Source: an uncultured Bryobacteraceae bacterium (GTDB lineage: Bacteria > Acidobacteriota > Terriglobia > Bryobacterales > Bryobacteraceae). Taken from it: 64,000 nucleotides of DNA. Made by a program: the position numbers and the translations under genes. The DNA is taken from NCBI GenBank assembly GCA_938003835.1, contig CALKXJ010000013.1, positions 62,001 to 126,000 of the forward strand, given 5' to 3'. The notes under the pieces are model-generated. The model saw only the letters and a program-made list of their open reading frames with translations. It had not been told where the DNA came from and made no database searches. Shown here one piece after another: positions 44,060-52,029 of this stretch; within the stretch, counting starts at the first letter, position 1; every line of letters starts with the position of its first letter.

Positions 44060-44392
44060 TCACTCGGCGCCGCCGCCGGCGGGCTCGATGATGGCTCTCA
44101 TCGAACCTTTCGAGCGCGGCATGCGCCAGTCCGGACCGTAAGCGTGGATCTGATCGCGGGCGAACTCGGCTTCGGGCAGCTCGCAGGTCATCAGGACGGT
44201 GCGCCCGGTGGTGTCGACCTCGACGGCGTGGCGGTAGGCCTGCGCCCGGCTGAACAGAAAGAGCCGTTCGAGCATTTCGATCACATAATCGTAAGTGTGA
44301 TCGTCGTCGTCGAGCAGGACGACGTTATAAAGTGGTGTGAGCTCCTCCCGGCTCGTCGTCGAGACGTCCGGGGCCGTCAGCGTCCCGGGCAT
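44060..44392 (-). CDS. clpS: ClpS-family Clp protease adaptor, divergent pocket
   Basis: 110 residues from ATG 44390-44392. The core LYNVVLLDDDDHTYDYVIEM aligns with the E. coli ClpS segment [20 protein letters not shown]. By this hand alignment the N-degron-binding Asn34 becomes Asp and His66 becomes Asp (HAVEVDTTGR against LAVHYQGK). Such changes may alter or abolish classical N-end recognition. ClpS binds ClpA/ClpC and redirects it toward N-degron substrates and away from SsrA-tagged ones. It lies divergently next to ssrA, 74 bp apart. No clpA or clpC is in the window. Confidence 0.85.
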   Translation of the reverse strand: MPGTLTAPDVSTTSREELTPLYNVVLLDDDDHTYDYVIEMLERLFLFSRAQAYRHAVEVDTTGRTVLMTCELPEAEFARDQIHAYGPDWRMPRSKGSMRAIIEPAGGGAE

Positions 44393-44466
44393 CGCCAGCG
44401 AAAAACCATCCTGAAATATAGTACTCGATGAGGCCGCCAGTCGCACCTGTGTTAGAATTTTGCTGA

Positions 44467-44820
44467 GGGGGCGAAACGGCTTCGACGGGATTGAATTGGC
44501 GTGGAAAGGCGTGCCGGGTTCCGAGCTCCCGTAAAACGATCGGAAAACCAATAACTGCCAATCAGCAGTTCGCCTACGCCGCCTAAGATTTAGGCGGCCG
44601 CCGCGGCCGGCGGGCCCGCAAGCCGGCCGGTCGGCGTCATCGAGCGGGCTGGGCTGAAAGGCTTCGGTCCGGAGCCCGAGGCCGAGATTCAAACGGACTA
44701 GACCGCCGCTATTCTCGCCGGCTCTGAGGCGGCGGTCGAAAAAAGCCGAGCCGGCTACGCACGTAGGCTTTCCACGGCAAACTTTCTCGGACGCGGGTTC
44801 GACTCCCGCCGCCTCCACCA
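44467..44820 (+). ncRNA. ssrA: Transfer-messenger RNA (tmRNA)
   Basis: The 5' end GGGGGCGAAACGGCTTCGAC and the 3' end GTTCGACTCCCGCCGCCTCC followed by ACCA are diagnostic. The first seven bases pair with the seven before the ACCA (one G-U). The T-arm GGTTCGA is present. The tag reading frame starts with the resume codon GCC at 44557 and ends at TAA 44584-44586, encoding ANQQFAYAA; with the charged Ala the tag is AANQQFAYAA. A TAGAAT hexamer at 44453-44458 could be the -10 box. tmRNA rescues stalled ribosomes and marks proteins for Clp proteases. No smpB is in the window. Confidence 0.96.
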
Positions 44821-44832
44821 TCGCCCCGCCTC

Positions 44833-47163
44833 TCACCCGCCGGCCTTCTGCAAGGCCTTCGACAGTCGCGACCAGGCTTCGCTCGTGGAAAAGTTCTTCG
44901 ACAGCCTCCACTGCCCTTCGAGGGTGCTGCCGAGATCCGCCAGCTCAAGGACGGCGTCGATCAGCCTCCGCCGGTGGGGCTCCAGTCGGGCCGATGCGGT
45001 TCGCAGGAACGTCATCAGGCGCTCGATGTGGGCCCGGAAGGGACTGCCCGCTGGCGCCCCCTTGGCTAAAAGCAACCGGAGCAGGAGAAACAAGGAGGCA
45101 AGAATTCGTCGTTCCATCGTTCTGCCGGGTAGGCCGCCGTCCGGCTCCAGTCGGCCGAGCAGATCGAGCAGTTCATCCATCGGGTCGGGCCGGGCGAACT
45201 GCTCGAGGGACGCTTCCGGGATACGGCACGCAATGAAATCCGATTTGCTCGGGATTACACTTGGCGCCGGCCGGGGAGCTCCGCAGCGAAGACCAGGCAA
45301 ACGCGAGCGGTAAGCTCCAAACTGCATCCCTTGAGGCAGACCGACCGGCACGACCAAAGTTTTCGGCAAATCGCCGGTCGCATCGGCTGCCCGCTCGACG
45401 ACCGCAACCAAAGCCATTGCCTGGCTGGCTAGGCCGTACTCGGTGCTCAGCGCTTCCAGGCGCGCGCTGCGCCGCTGGCGCCGTCGGCGGTCAAGCACGT
45501 GGAGCGCCTCCCCATCTTCGGCTTCCTCGATCCGGCTCTCAAAGTCCGCTAGTAGCCGCGCGCCGGTGAGCAGCCGCAGGATCTCGCCGCGGCGGCTCTG
45601 TTCAATCGAGAACGGCAACTCAAGCTGTTCCCTTCCGGCGCCCCTCGACCAGGTGACTTCAAGTGTGGCCTCCCCCGGAGCCGACGTCGATCCGTACACT
45701 ACCAGCGGCGTCCCTGGAGAGACATGGCTTGCCGGAGTCGGGGCGACGGCGCCCCCCGGGGCCCGAATCGCGACCGCGACCCCCTCGGCCGATGGCCGCC
45801 CGATGCCGGCAAACAGCGCCAGCGCCTCCAGATCCACGCGCTCGCCGACGGAGACGAAGCGGCTCGTCGCTTCCGTCTCGCGCGCCAGAGTCGCCAGGAA
45901 TCGGTCCTGACTCGCCGATCCGAGGCCGAGGCAGTGGACCCGGATCTTGCTCGCCCTCGCGCGGGCAATCACCGCATCGGTGCCAAAGACCTGGCCGTCG
46001 GTGATCGCGAGAAGGTCGCCCCCGGCGCCGCCCAGCAGGCCAGCCGCCGCCTCGATGCCAGCCGCCAGCTCCGTGCCGCCCCGGGCAGTGAGTGTCCGAA
46101 GAAAATCGCCGGCCTCTTGTCGATTTTCGGCTGTGGCCGGCAAGAGCTCGCTGCGGAAGTACTCGATTAGGTCGTTGAAGGCTACGATGCCGAACTGATC
46201 CGTTTCGCGCAGCGCACCAAGACAGGCCAGGAGCGCACGCTGCGCCTGCTCGAACGTAATGCCCGCCATCGAGCCGGAGCGATCCAGGACGAACACCAGG
46301 CGGCGCGGCCGATCCCGGACCTTCCCAAATCGCACCGACGGGATGAAGGCGATGAACCGTCCTAAGCCCTGGCGATCGACTCCGGTGAAAACACCCTCGA
46401 GCGTCTCCCGGCTTCGCACGTCGAGCAAGAGATCTCGATCGGGCACATCGGCCTCGGGCGCCAGCGACACGCGATAGCGGTGAGGATCCTCCTGCTCTAC
46501 TTCGACGCGGTGCGACGGCGAGGCGATCCGCTGGATCGGCGCCGGAAGCGAGACCCGAAGCTCGAAGCCTACCTGGTGGAGCGCGGCGGAATCCTCGTGC
46601 CAGATCGGCAGAATCAGATCCCCGAACTCCTCCTCCGGAAGCTCGATTTCCCCTCTGCCGGCAGCGGGGGACACCGCCCGCATCTGCGCGTGATAGGCCG
46701 GCGCCACGGTAAAGGGAAAGCGGAACCGGAAGCCGTGATCGTGCTGCTCGACCCCAGTGAGGATCTCCAGGTAGACCGTGACCAGCTCCTCTGGGCGGAT
46801 GTTACCAATTGTGAGGTTCACCAATCCGTCGCGGTACTGCTGGGCAAGTGTCGCCAGGCGTCCCTCCGCGAGTGCCTTTTCATAGGCGCTCCGGGCCTGT
46901 TCGACCGGGCGAAGCTCCGAGCGGACCGAAAAGCCCTCACCCACCACGCGGAACCGGCGCAGCGCGGCCTCCCGCGGGAGCTTGAAACAGTAAATGACCT
47001 CGATCGGTCGCCGCTCACTCGATCGAAACAGGTGCGCAATGCGCAGCCGCCCGCCCGCGGCAAGAAGCTCGCCTTCCAGCCAAAGCCGTTGCATGGCCAG
47101 TGGAATCTGTTCGCCCGTCTCTGCGGCGACGGGAGCAAAACCGTTAACTGTCGAAACCGCCAA
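44833..47163 (-). CDS. VIT-VWA domain protein
   Basis: 776 residues. The TTG start at 47161-47163 has GGAGG about 9 nt upstream and lies inside the end of the MerR gene. The N-terminal VIT domain (about 20-150; IEVIYCFKLPREAALRRF, AEGRLATLAQQ) is followed by a VWA domain with a complete MIDAS start DRSGSM near residue 295 and TGGTEL-like RGGTEL. The C-terminal ~250 residues are of unknown fold. VIT-VWA proteins resemble inter-alpha-trypsin inhibitor heavy chains; bacterial roles are poorly known. No signal peptide is seen, so it may be cytoplasmic. It ends 12 bp from the 3' end of ssrA. Confidence 0.88.
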   Translation of the reverse strand: MAVSTVNGFAPVAAETGEQIPLAMQRLWLEGELLAAGGRLRIAHLFRSSERRPIEVIYCFKLPREAALRRFRVVGEGFSVRSELRPVEQARSAYEKALAEGRLATLAQQYRDGLVNLTIGNIRPEELVTVYLEILTGVEQHDHGFRFRFPFTVAPAYHAQMRAVSPAAGRGEIELPEEEFGDLILPIWHEDSAALHQVGFELRVSLPAPIQRIASPSHRVEVEQEDPHRYRVSLAPEADVPDRDLLLDVRSRETLEGVFTGVDRQGLGRFIAFIPSVRFGKVRDRPRRLVFVLDRSGSMAGITFEQAQRALLACLGALRETDQFGIVAFNDLIEYFRSELLPATAENRQEAGDFLRTLTARGGTELAAGIEAAAGLLGGAGGDLLAITDGQVFGTDAVIARARASKIRVHCLGLGSASQDRFLATLARETEATSRFVSVGERVDLEALALFAGIGRPSAEGVAVAIRAPGGAVAPTPASHVSPGTPLVVYGSTSAPGEATLEVTWSRGAGREQLELPFSIEQSRRGEILRLLTGARLLADFESRIEEAEDGEALHVLDRRRRQRRSARLEALSTEYGLASQAMALVAVVERAADATGDLPKTLVVPVGLPQGMQFGAYRSRLPGLRCGAPRPAPSVIPSKSDFIACRIPEASLEQFARPDPMDELLDLLGRLEPDGGLPGRTMERRILASLFLLLRLLLAKGAPAGSPFRAHIERLMTFLRTASARLEPHRRRLIDAVLELADLGSTLEGQWRLSKNFSTSEAWSRLSKALQKAGG

Positions 47164-47581
47164 TATCGAAACCTCCTTGTTGGTGCTGCTCTTCGTTTTC
47201 GCCGTCTGCCAATGCCTCGGCGAGGGCCCGCAGGGCCGCGTGCACCCGCCGCAACCTCCAGGGCGGGCTCTCCGCCCGCACCAGCACTGTCACATCGGGC
47301 GCCACCTGATACTGCCAGCAGGCGACCGACGGCGGAAGGTCACGCGCCGTCCCTCCTCCGCTCAGACGGCGCGCGATTTCCGCCAGGGTCAGGCCTTTCC
47401 CTTGCAGCGCGCGGATCGCCCGCAGCCGTTCCAGGTGCTTCTCACCGTAACTGGCGCCGCGCCCCGCCATGTCCGGTCCTTCGAGCAAACCGCGCGCGAT
47501 GTAGTACCGAATGGTGCGAGCCGGCACGCCAGACTCTTCGGCGAGTTCGACCAGCGACAGCCGCCGATCCGCCACCGCCAT
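47144..47581 (-). CDS. MerR-family transcriptional regulator
   Basis: 145 residues from ATG 47579-47581, with GAGGG about 6 nt upstream. The winged helix-turn-helix is clear: LSLVELAEESGVPARTIRYY, then GEKHLERLRAIRALQGKGLT. The C-terminal part is short and lacks the Cys pattern of metal-sensing MerR proteins, so the signal is unknown. It overlaps the VIT-VWA gene by 20 bp and is the first gene of that transcript, suggesting it controls the operon. It is divergent from the phosphatase gene. Confidence 0.88.
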   Translation of the reverse strand: MAVADRRLSLVELAEESGVPARTIRYYIARGLLEGPDMAGRGASYGEKHLERLRAIRALQGKGLTLAEIARRLSGGGTARDLPPSVACWQYQVAPDVTVLVRAESPPWRLRRVHAALRALAEALADGENEEQHQQGGFDIGGFDS

Positions 47582-47590
47582 CGTGCCCTC

Positions 47591-47628
47591 AGAATACCCC
47601 AAAATATTCACACTGTCAAGTAGTGACA
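47591..47628 (-). promoter_or_regulatory. Predicted promoter and operator of the MerR/VIT-VWA operon
   Basis: On the minus strand a perfect TTGACA (complement of 47614-47619) is spaced 17 bp from TATTCT (complement of 47591-47596), 9 bp before the MerR ATG. Overlapping the -35 is the inverted repeat TGTCA-CTACT-TGACA, a candidate operator. Classic MerR promoters have 19-20 bp spacers; this one is normal, so MerR may act as a repressor. The -10 is so close to the ATG that the mRNA would be nearly leaderless. Confidence 0.6.
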
Positions 47629-47657
47629 CAAAAACTTTCGTATGCTGTCCCTCAGTC

Positions 47658-48476
47658 ATGAGCTCGACTCCCGCCGAAATCCTCCCTTTCGCCCTGGAAC
47701 TCGCCCGCGCCGCCGAGGAGGCTATCCTTCCCCTGTTTCGCCGTGCGGAGGCCCGCCTCAAAGCCGACGGCACGGAGGTGACCGAGGCCGACCGTGCGGC
47801 CGAGGCCGCCATGCGAAGCCTGGTCGAAGAGCGCTTCCCGGCTGACGCCATCCTGGGTGAAGAGTACGGCGAATCGGGCGCCTGGGAAGCCGGTCGCTGC
47901 TGGGTGCTCGATCCCATTGACGGAACGGCATCCTTTACGCTTGGCCTACCGCTGTTTGGGACGCTCGTGGCGCTCGTCGAGGAGGGCGAGCCGGTGGTGG
48001 GCGTCATCCACCTGCCGGCGATGCGGGAGACGGTTTTCGCGGCCCGGGGCGCGGGTTGCTGGTTCCGTTACGGTGATGCCGAGCCGGTGCGGGTGCACGT
48101 CGCCGAACCGGTCCCGCTGGCGCAGGCCGTGGTCTCAGCCACGGCCGCTCACAGCTCCGACATCCAGGCGCAGCCTGGCCAGAGGCCCTACCGGCTTTCC
48201 GAGCTCATCCGCCGGGCGCGCAAATTCCGCTTCGTGGGCGACTGCGTCCAGCACGCGCTCGTTTGCCGCGGCAAGCTCCACGCGGCGGTCGACACCATCA
48301 TGTCGCCCTGGGACATCGCCGCCCTGGTGCCCTGCATCGAAGAGGCGGGTGGGAAGCTCACCACGCTGGGTGGCGCGCGGCGCGATCTTCTCCGGGGTGG
48401 AAGCCTGCTCAGCTCCTGCGGCAGCCCGCTTCACGAGGAGGTGCTCGCCGTGCTGGCGCCCGGGGCGGGAAATTAG
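47658..48476 (+). CDS. Inositol-monophosphatase-family protein, histidinol-phosphatase-like
   Basis: 272 residues from ATG 47658-47660. Metal-binding motifs are GEEYGE, DPIDGTASFTLGLPLFGTLVAL and the late SPWDIAALVPCIEEAGG. The segment DPIDGTxSFxxGxPLFGTLxAL is closer to histidinol-phosphatase (HisN) members than to general inositol phosphatases, so histidine biosynthesis is likely but not proven. No other his gene is near. Its stop codon TAG (48474-48476) lies inside repeat copy 3. Confidence 0.85.
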   Translation: MSSTPAEILPFALELARAAEEAILPLFRRAEARLKADGTEVTEADRAAEAAMRSLVEERFPADAILGEEYGESGAWEAGRCWVLDPIDGTASFTLGLPLFGTLVALVEEGEPVVGVIHLPAMRETVFAARGAGCWFRYGDAEPVRVHVAEPVPLAQAVVSATAAHSSDIQAQPGQRPYRLSELIRRARKFRFVGDCVQHALVCRGKLHAAVDTIMSPWDIAALVPCIEEAGGKLTTLGGARRDLLRGGSLLSSCGSPLHEEVLAVLAPGAGN

Positions 48477-48508
48477 GGATTGAGTATACTGTCCCCGATT
48501 TTCGGGCG
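48471..48508. repeat. Palindromic intergenic repeat, copy 3 of 3
   Basis: This copy has the exact 20-base core of copy 1 and shares GATTTTCGG on the right with copy 2; its left end is changed (AATTAG for AATCGG). It lies where the phosphatase and AI-2E permease genes converge. Both stop codons are within it, and the last nine residues of the AI-2E protein (KIGDSILNP) are encoded by the repeat. Confidence 0.8.
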
Positions 48509-49519
48509 TTCGGGGCCGAGCAGGATCGCCAGCCAGCGCGTCTCTTCCCGGTTGGCCAGCACGATGCGCAGCGCCACCGTCAGCGGCACCGCCAGAAACA
48601 TCCCCGCCGTGCCGAGCACCCAGCCCCAGGCGAGCACCGACAGGAAGACCACCGTGGTCGACAGGCCCAGACTGCGCCCCATCCATCGCGGCTCCCAAAT
48701 GTTGCCGATCACGGTGTTGATGACCACGTAACCGATGGCCACCAGCAGCGTGCCTCCCAGCCCTAACTGCACCAGCGCGAGCGCCACCGCCGGCACCGCC
48801 GCCACCACCGAGCCGATGTTCGGAATGTAGTTCAACACGAAGGCCAGCAGACCCCACAGCAGCGGGAAGTCCAGGCCCAGCACGCCCACCCAGAGCGCCA
48901 CCGCCGCGCCCGTGGCCAGGCTGAGGACCGTCTTGAGCAATACGTAGCGCTCGAGGTTGCGGAGTATCTCGCGGATGTGCGCGACCGATGCCGGCGCCTC
49001 ACCGAAAGCGGCGCGAAACTTCTGGGGAAACCAAGGAACTTCGAGCAGCACGAAGGCCACAATCAGAACGATGAGCAGCGAGTTGCCGACCAGGCTCCCT
49101 AGGGCCGTGAAAAGCTGGCCCGCCAAGCCCATGACGGCGCCGGGATCGATGACCCGGAGCCACTCGACAGCCGGAAGCTGGATGCCCAAACTGCCAAGCC
49201 AGCCGAGAAACGCCTCGCGCTGGGCGCTGAGCCGTGCCCGGTAGGCGGGCACGGCGCGGATGAAATCGTTGATCGAGGCCCCGACGACCACCCCGGCCAG
49301 CGAGAGCACGCCCACCGAAGCCGTGACGACCAGGGCCACGGCCGCCACTGGAGGCACCTTCTTCCGTTCGAGCCACAGCACAGCCGGCGCCGCCAGCATG
49401 GAAAAGAAGGCTGAGACGAGCAGCAAGACAATGATCGAGCTGGCCGCCTTGAGGCCGGCGACCACTACCACCAGTGCCGCGGCGTTGATCAGAACAGAGG
49501 AGTGCCCGCTCGGCTTCAT
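48473..49519 (-). CDS. AI-2E-family permease
   Basis: 348 residues from ATG 49517-49519. About seven or eight transmembrane helices are arranged as in the family: N-terminal pairs, a cytoplasmic/amphipathic middle, and a C-terminal block with ALWVGVLGLDFPLLWGLLAF, LNYIPNIGSVVAAVPAVALA and the WEPRWMGRSLGLSTTVVFLS loop. The family was named for AI-2 export (TqsA) but includes Na/H antiporters. The C-terminal residues come from repeat copy 3. The start is 5 bp from the URO-D-like stop, so the two may be co-transcribed. Confidence 0.88.
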   Translation of the reverse strand: MKPSGHSSVLINAAALVVVVAGLKAASSIIVLLLVSAFFSMLAAPAVLWLERKKVPPVAAVALVVTASVGVLSLAGVVVGASINDFIRAVPAYRARLSAQREAFLGWLGSLGIQLPAVEWLRVIDPGAVMGLAGQLFTALGSLVGNSLLIVLIVAFVLLEVPWFPQKFRAAFGEAPASVAHIREILRNLERYVLLKTVLSLATGAAVALWVGVLGLDFPLLWGLLAFVLNYIPNIGSVVAAVPAVALALVQLGLGGTLLVAIGYVVINTVIGNIWEPRWMGRSLGLSTTVVFLSVLAWGWVLGTAGMFLAVPLTVALRIVLANREETRWLAILLGPERPKIGDSILNP

Positions 49520-49524
49520 CGGCC

Positions 49525-50706
49525 TCAGTGGAGGTTGCGAACGCGGTCGGCCAGGTACCGCAGCCGGTCCCATTCGGCATCCGCGGTCACCATGTCGCTG
49601 ACGCCTAGGATAAACCGCGGCTGGTGCGCATACCGCACCAGCAGTTCGTCCACCTTCCGCCGAAAGTCCTCCTCCGGGCAACTGTCCCGGCACAGCAGCA
49701 CTGACGGGATGCCGCCGATGACGGTGATCTTGCCGGCGAAGGCTTCGAAGAACTCCTCCAGGCGGACGCTGGTCATCGGATGGGGGCAGACCGAGTCGGC
49801 CACGTCGATCTCTGCTTCGCGGTAGAGCCCGAGCAGGCGCCGGTTCTCCCCGTCGGTGTGTGTCGCCAGGAACTTGCCCCGCCGGTGCAGGCGCTCGGCG
49901 TAATCGCGCAGCGCCGGCAGGATGTACTGGCGGAAGAACCGGGGAAAGGTGATCGCGTCGTCGTAGTTGCCGCCGAGCATCACCACCGGCGCCTCCGAGC
50001 AGGCGCAGATCTCTTTGGTCCCCTCGTAGTAAGGCTCCATCTGTTCGGCCAGCCAGTGAATCTTCTCCGGATAGTCGTGGTAGGCGTAAAAGAACTGCTC
50101 CACCTCCATGAGCTCGCGAAGGATGTGGTGCATCGGGCAGGCCGAACCGCTCGCCGAGGCAAAAACGAGGCCCCGCTCGCCGGCGGCCGCCTGCTGCGCC
50201 TTCCAGCGCTCGACGCGCGGCTCGAGCCGGGTGTGGGAGAAGATGAACCCGACGACGTCGATGTCCTCGGGCTTTTCGATGGCGTGCTTGGTCCGCCAGG
50301 GCACCGAGGCCCCGGCGTCGAGCATCTCCTCGGTGTAAGTGGTGACCGTTTCGATGGAGCCGACAGGCGTGCGGTATTCCACCGCCGTCCGGTATCCGTC
50401 GCGCCTTACCCGCCGCTCGACCTCCTCGATCACCGGCTCGTACAGCAGGACCGGTGACCGGTAGATGCCAAGGGCGTAGTCGACCATGTCATCCTCGCCG
50501 GTACGCTCGGCAAGGTTGGGCACGATGGCGTAGTAGCCGACGCCGAGATGGTCGGCGATCTCGATCAGGTTCAGGCCCTCGAGTTCCGCCGGGAGCGTCC
50601 CGCTGCGTTTCCGCGCGCGGTACCAGAACTCCAGACGCGGCACAAACGGTATGCGGTCCGGCGTCTCGCCGCGAATCGCCGCCAGCATGCGCTCCCGGTC
50701 GGTCAT
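49525..50706 (-). CDS. Uroporphyrinogen decarboxylase-family protein (URO-D-like)
   Basis: 393 residues. The start MTDRERMLAAIRGETPDRIPFVPRLE has the family pattern (RERxxAaLxGexPDRvPv). C-terminal motifs include HTDGENRRLLGLYREAEIDV and TVIGGIPSVLLC. True HemE proteins begin with FLRAC..RxPVWxMRQAG, which is absent, so this belongs to the broader group that includes methyltransferases for methylated or corrinoid substrates. The real substrate is unknown. It precedes the AI-2E permease gene. Confidence 0.8.
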   Translation of the reverse strand: MTDRERMLAAIRGETPDRIPFVPRLEFWYRARKRSGTLPAELEGLNLIEIADHLGVGYYAIVPNLAERTGEDDMVDYALGIYRSPVLLYEPVIEEVERRVRRDGYRTAVEYRTPVGSIETVTTYTEEMLDAGASVPWRTKHAIEKPEDIDVVGFIFSHTRLEPRVERWKAQQAAAGERGLVFASASGSACPMHHILRELMEVEQFFYAYHDYPEKIHWLAEQMEPYYEGTKEICACSEAPVVMLGGNYDDAITFPRFFRQYILPALRDYAERLHRRGKFLATHTDGENRRLLGLYREAEIDVADSVCPHPMTSVRLEEFFEAFAGKITVIGGIPSVLLCRDSCPEEDFRRKVDELLVRYAHQPRFILGVSDMVTADAEWDRLRYLADRVRNLH

Positions 50707-50765
50707 AGATCCTCAGCGCAACTATAGCAGGCGTCCGGCCGGAAAGATACACTTGAGGGGTTCGC

Positions 50766-52022
50766 ATGGTCGAGCTCGAGGACCACGCCCGCCGCCGCTT
50801 TGCCTGGGCCGTCGCCGTCCTGGTGTTCTGCGGCTCGGTGGTCAACTACATGGACCGCACGGTGCTCGGCGTCGTCATGCCGCAGATCCGCGCCGATCTC
50901 GGTCTGAGCAACGCCGACTACGGCCTGGCGGTGAACGCCTTCCTCGTCTGTTACGCGGTCTTCTATGTTCTCGGCGGGCGCGTGGCGGACTGGCTGGGTT
51001 ACCGGCGCATGTTCGTGGCCACGGTGCTGTTCTGGTCTGCCGCCAACATGCTGCACGCGACCGCCCGGGGCATGCTGAGCCTGAGCCTGTTCCGCGCGCT
51101 GCTCGGTGTGGGCGAGGGCGGCTATTACCCGACGGCGATCCGCGCCATCTCGCACTGGTTCCTGCCCCGGGATCGCGCCAAGGCGGTGGGCCTGATGCTG
51201 TGCGGTCTGAGCGTGGGCACCCTGATCACGCCGCCCATCGTCGCCGCCATCACGCTGCACTACGGCTGGCGCACGGCCTTTCTGGTGACTGGGGCCGCCG
51301 GAGCGCTGCTGGTGCCCCCATGGGTTTGGCTCCACCGGCGGGTCCGGCGCGCGCGCCTGCCGGAGCACCAGCCCTCCGGGAGTCCGGACTCGCAAAACCA
51401 TGCCGAGGAGATTTCGCTCGTCGAGGTTCTCCGCCACCGCAAGTACTTGTGCACGCTCGCGGCGCGCATGATGACCGACTCGGCCTGGTATTTCTACCTG
51501 TTTTGGCTGCCTGGCTATTTTCAGCAGGTGCGCGGCTTCGACCTCAAAATGGTCGGGCTGACGCTATGGATTCCCTACCTGGCGGCCGACATCGGCGCTC
51601 TGGCGGGCGCCTGGGCTTCGAGCGGGCTGATCCGCCGGGGCTACAGCGTCAACTTTTCGCGCAAGGCGGTCCTGGTGCCCTCGGCGACGCTGGCCTCCCT
51701 GGGTACGCTCACTTACTTCGCCGGCTCGCCCTACCTCGGCCTGGCCATCGTCAGCCTGGCGATGTTCGGGCATCTGTCCTGGGCCTCGAACATTCACACG
51801 GTGATTACCGAGATCACCCCCCCGCGCCACGTGGCGACGCTGTATGGTATCACTGGCGCTTCGGGCACGGCGCTTGGAGCCATCACCCAGCCCGTCATCG
51901 GCTATCTGGTGGATGTCTCCGGGTACGCTCCGGCGTTCCTCTACGCGGGCGGCGCGTACTTTGCCGCCATCGCGCTGGCGCTTTCGGCCGGGCGGGTCGA
52001 GCCGATCCGGACGGCCCGCTAA
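50766..52022 (+). CDS. MFS transporter, anion:cation symporter (ExuT/hexuronate-like) group
   Basis: 418 residues with about 12 transmembrane helices. The family motifs are VVNYMDRTVLGVVMPQIRAD in helix 1, GGRVADWLGYRRMF (the MFS loop 2-3 motif) and FRALLGVGEGGYYPTAIRAI. This set is typical for the ACS group carrying hexuronates, galactonate or related acids. Uptake of sugar acids fits the many sugar-related genes in the window. It is divergent from the URO-D-like gene and ends 7 bp from efp. Confidence 0.88.
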   Translation: MVELEDHARRRFAWAVAVLVFCGSVVNYMDRTVLGVVMPQIRADLGLSNADYGLAVNAFLVCYAVFYVLGGRVADWLGYRRMFVATVLFWSAANMLHATARGMLSLSLFRALLGVGEGGYYPTAIRAISHWFLPRDRAKAVGLMLCGLSVGTLITPPIVAAITLHYGWRTAFLVTGAAGALLVPPWVWLHRRVRRARLPEHQPSGSPDSQNHAEEISLVEVLRHRKYLCTLAARMMTDSAWYFYLFWLPGYFQQVRGFDLKMVGLTLWIPYLAADIGALAGAWASSGLIRRGYSVNFSRKAVLVPSATLASLGTLTYFAGSPYLGLAIVSLAMFGHLSWASNIHTVITEITPPRHVATLYGITGASGTALGAITQPVIGYLVDVSGYAPAFLYAGGAYFAAIALALSAGRVEPIRTAR

Positions 52023-52029
52023 GCAGGCC

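Noticed and set aside
44393-44911. N-terminal extension of ClpS through the ssrA region
   Set aside because: The extension would be translated from the antisense strand of tmRNA and of the intergenic region; the ClpS fold begins after ATG 44392.
47591-47660. A plus-strand promoter for the phosphatase gene (TATGCT near 47641)
   Set aside because: The possible -35 is only about 12 bp away, too short for a sigma70 spacer.
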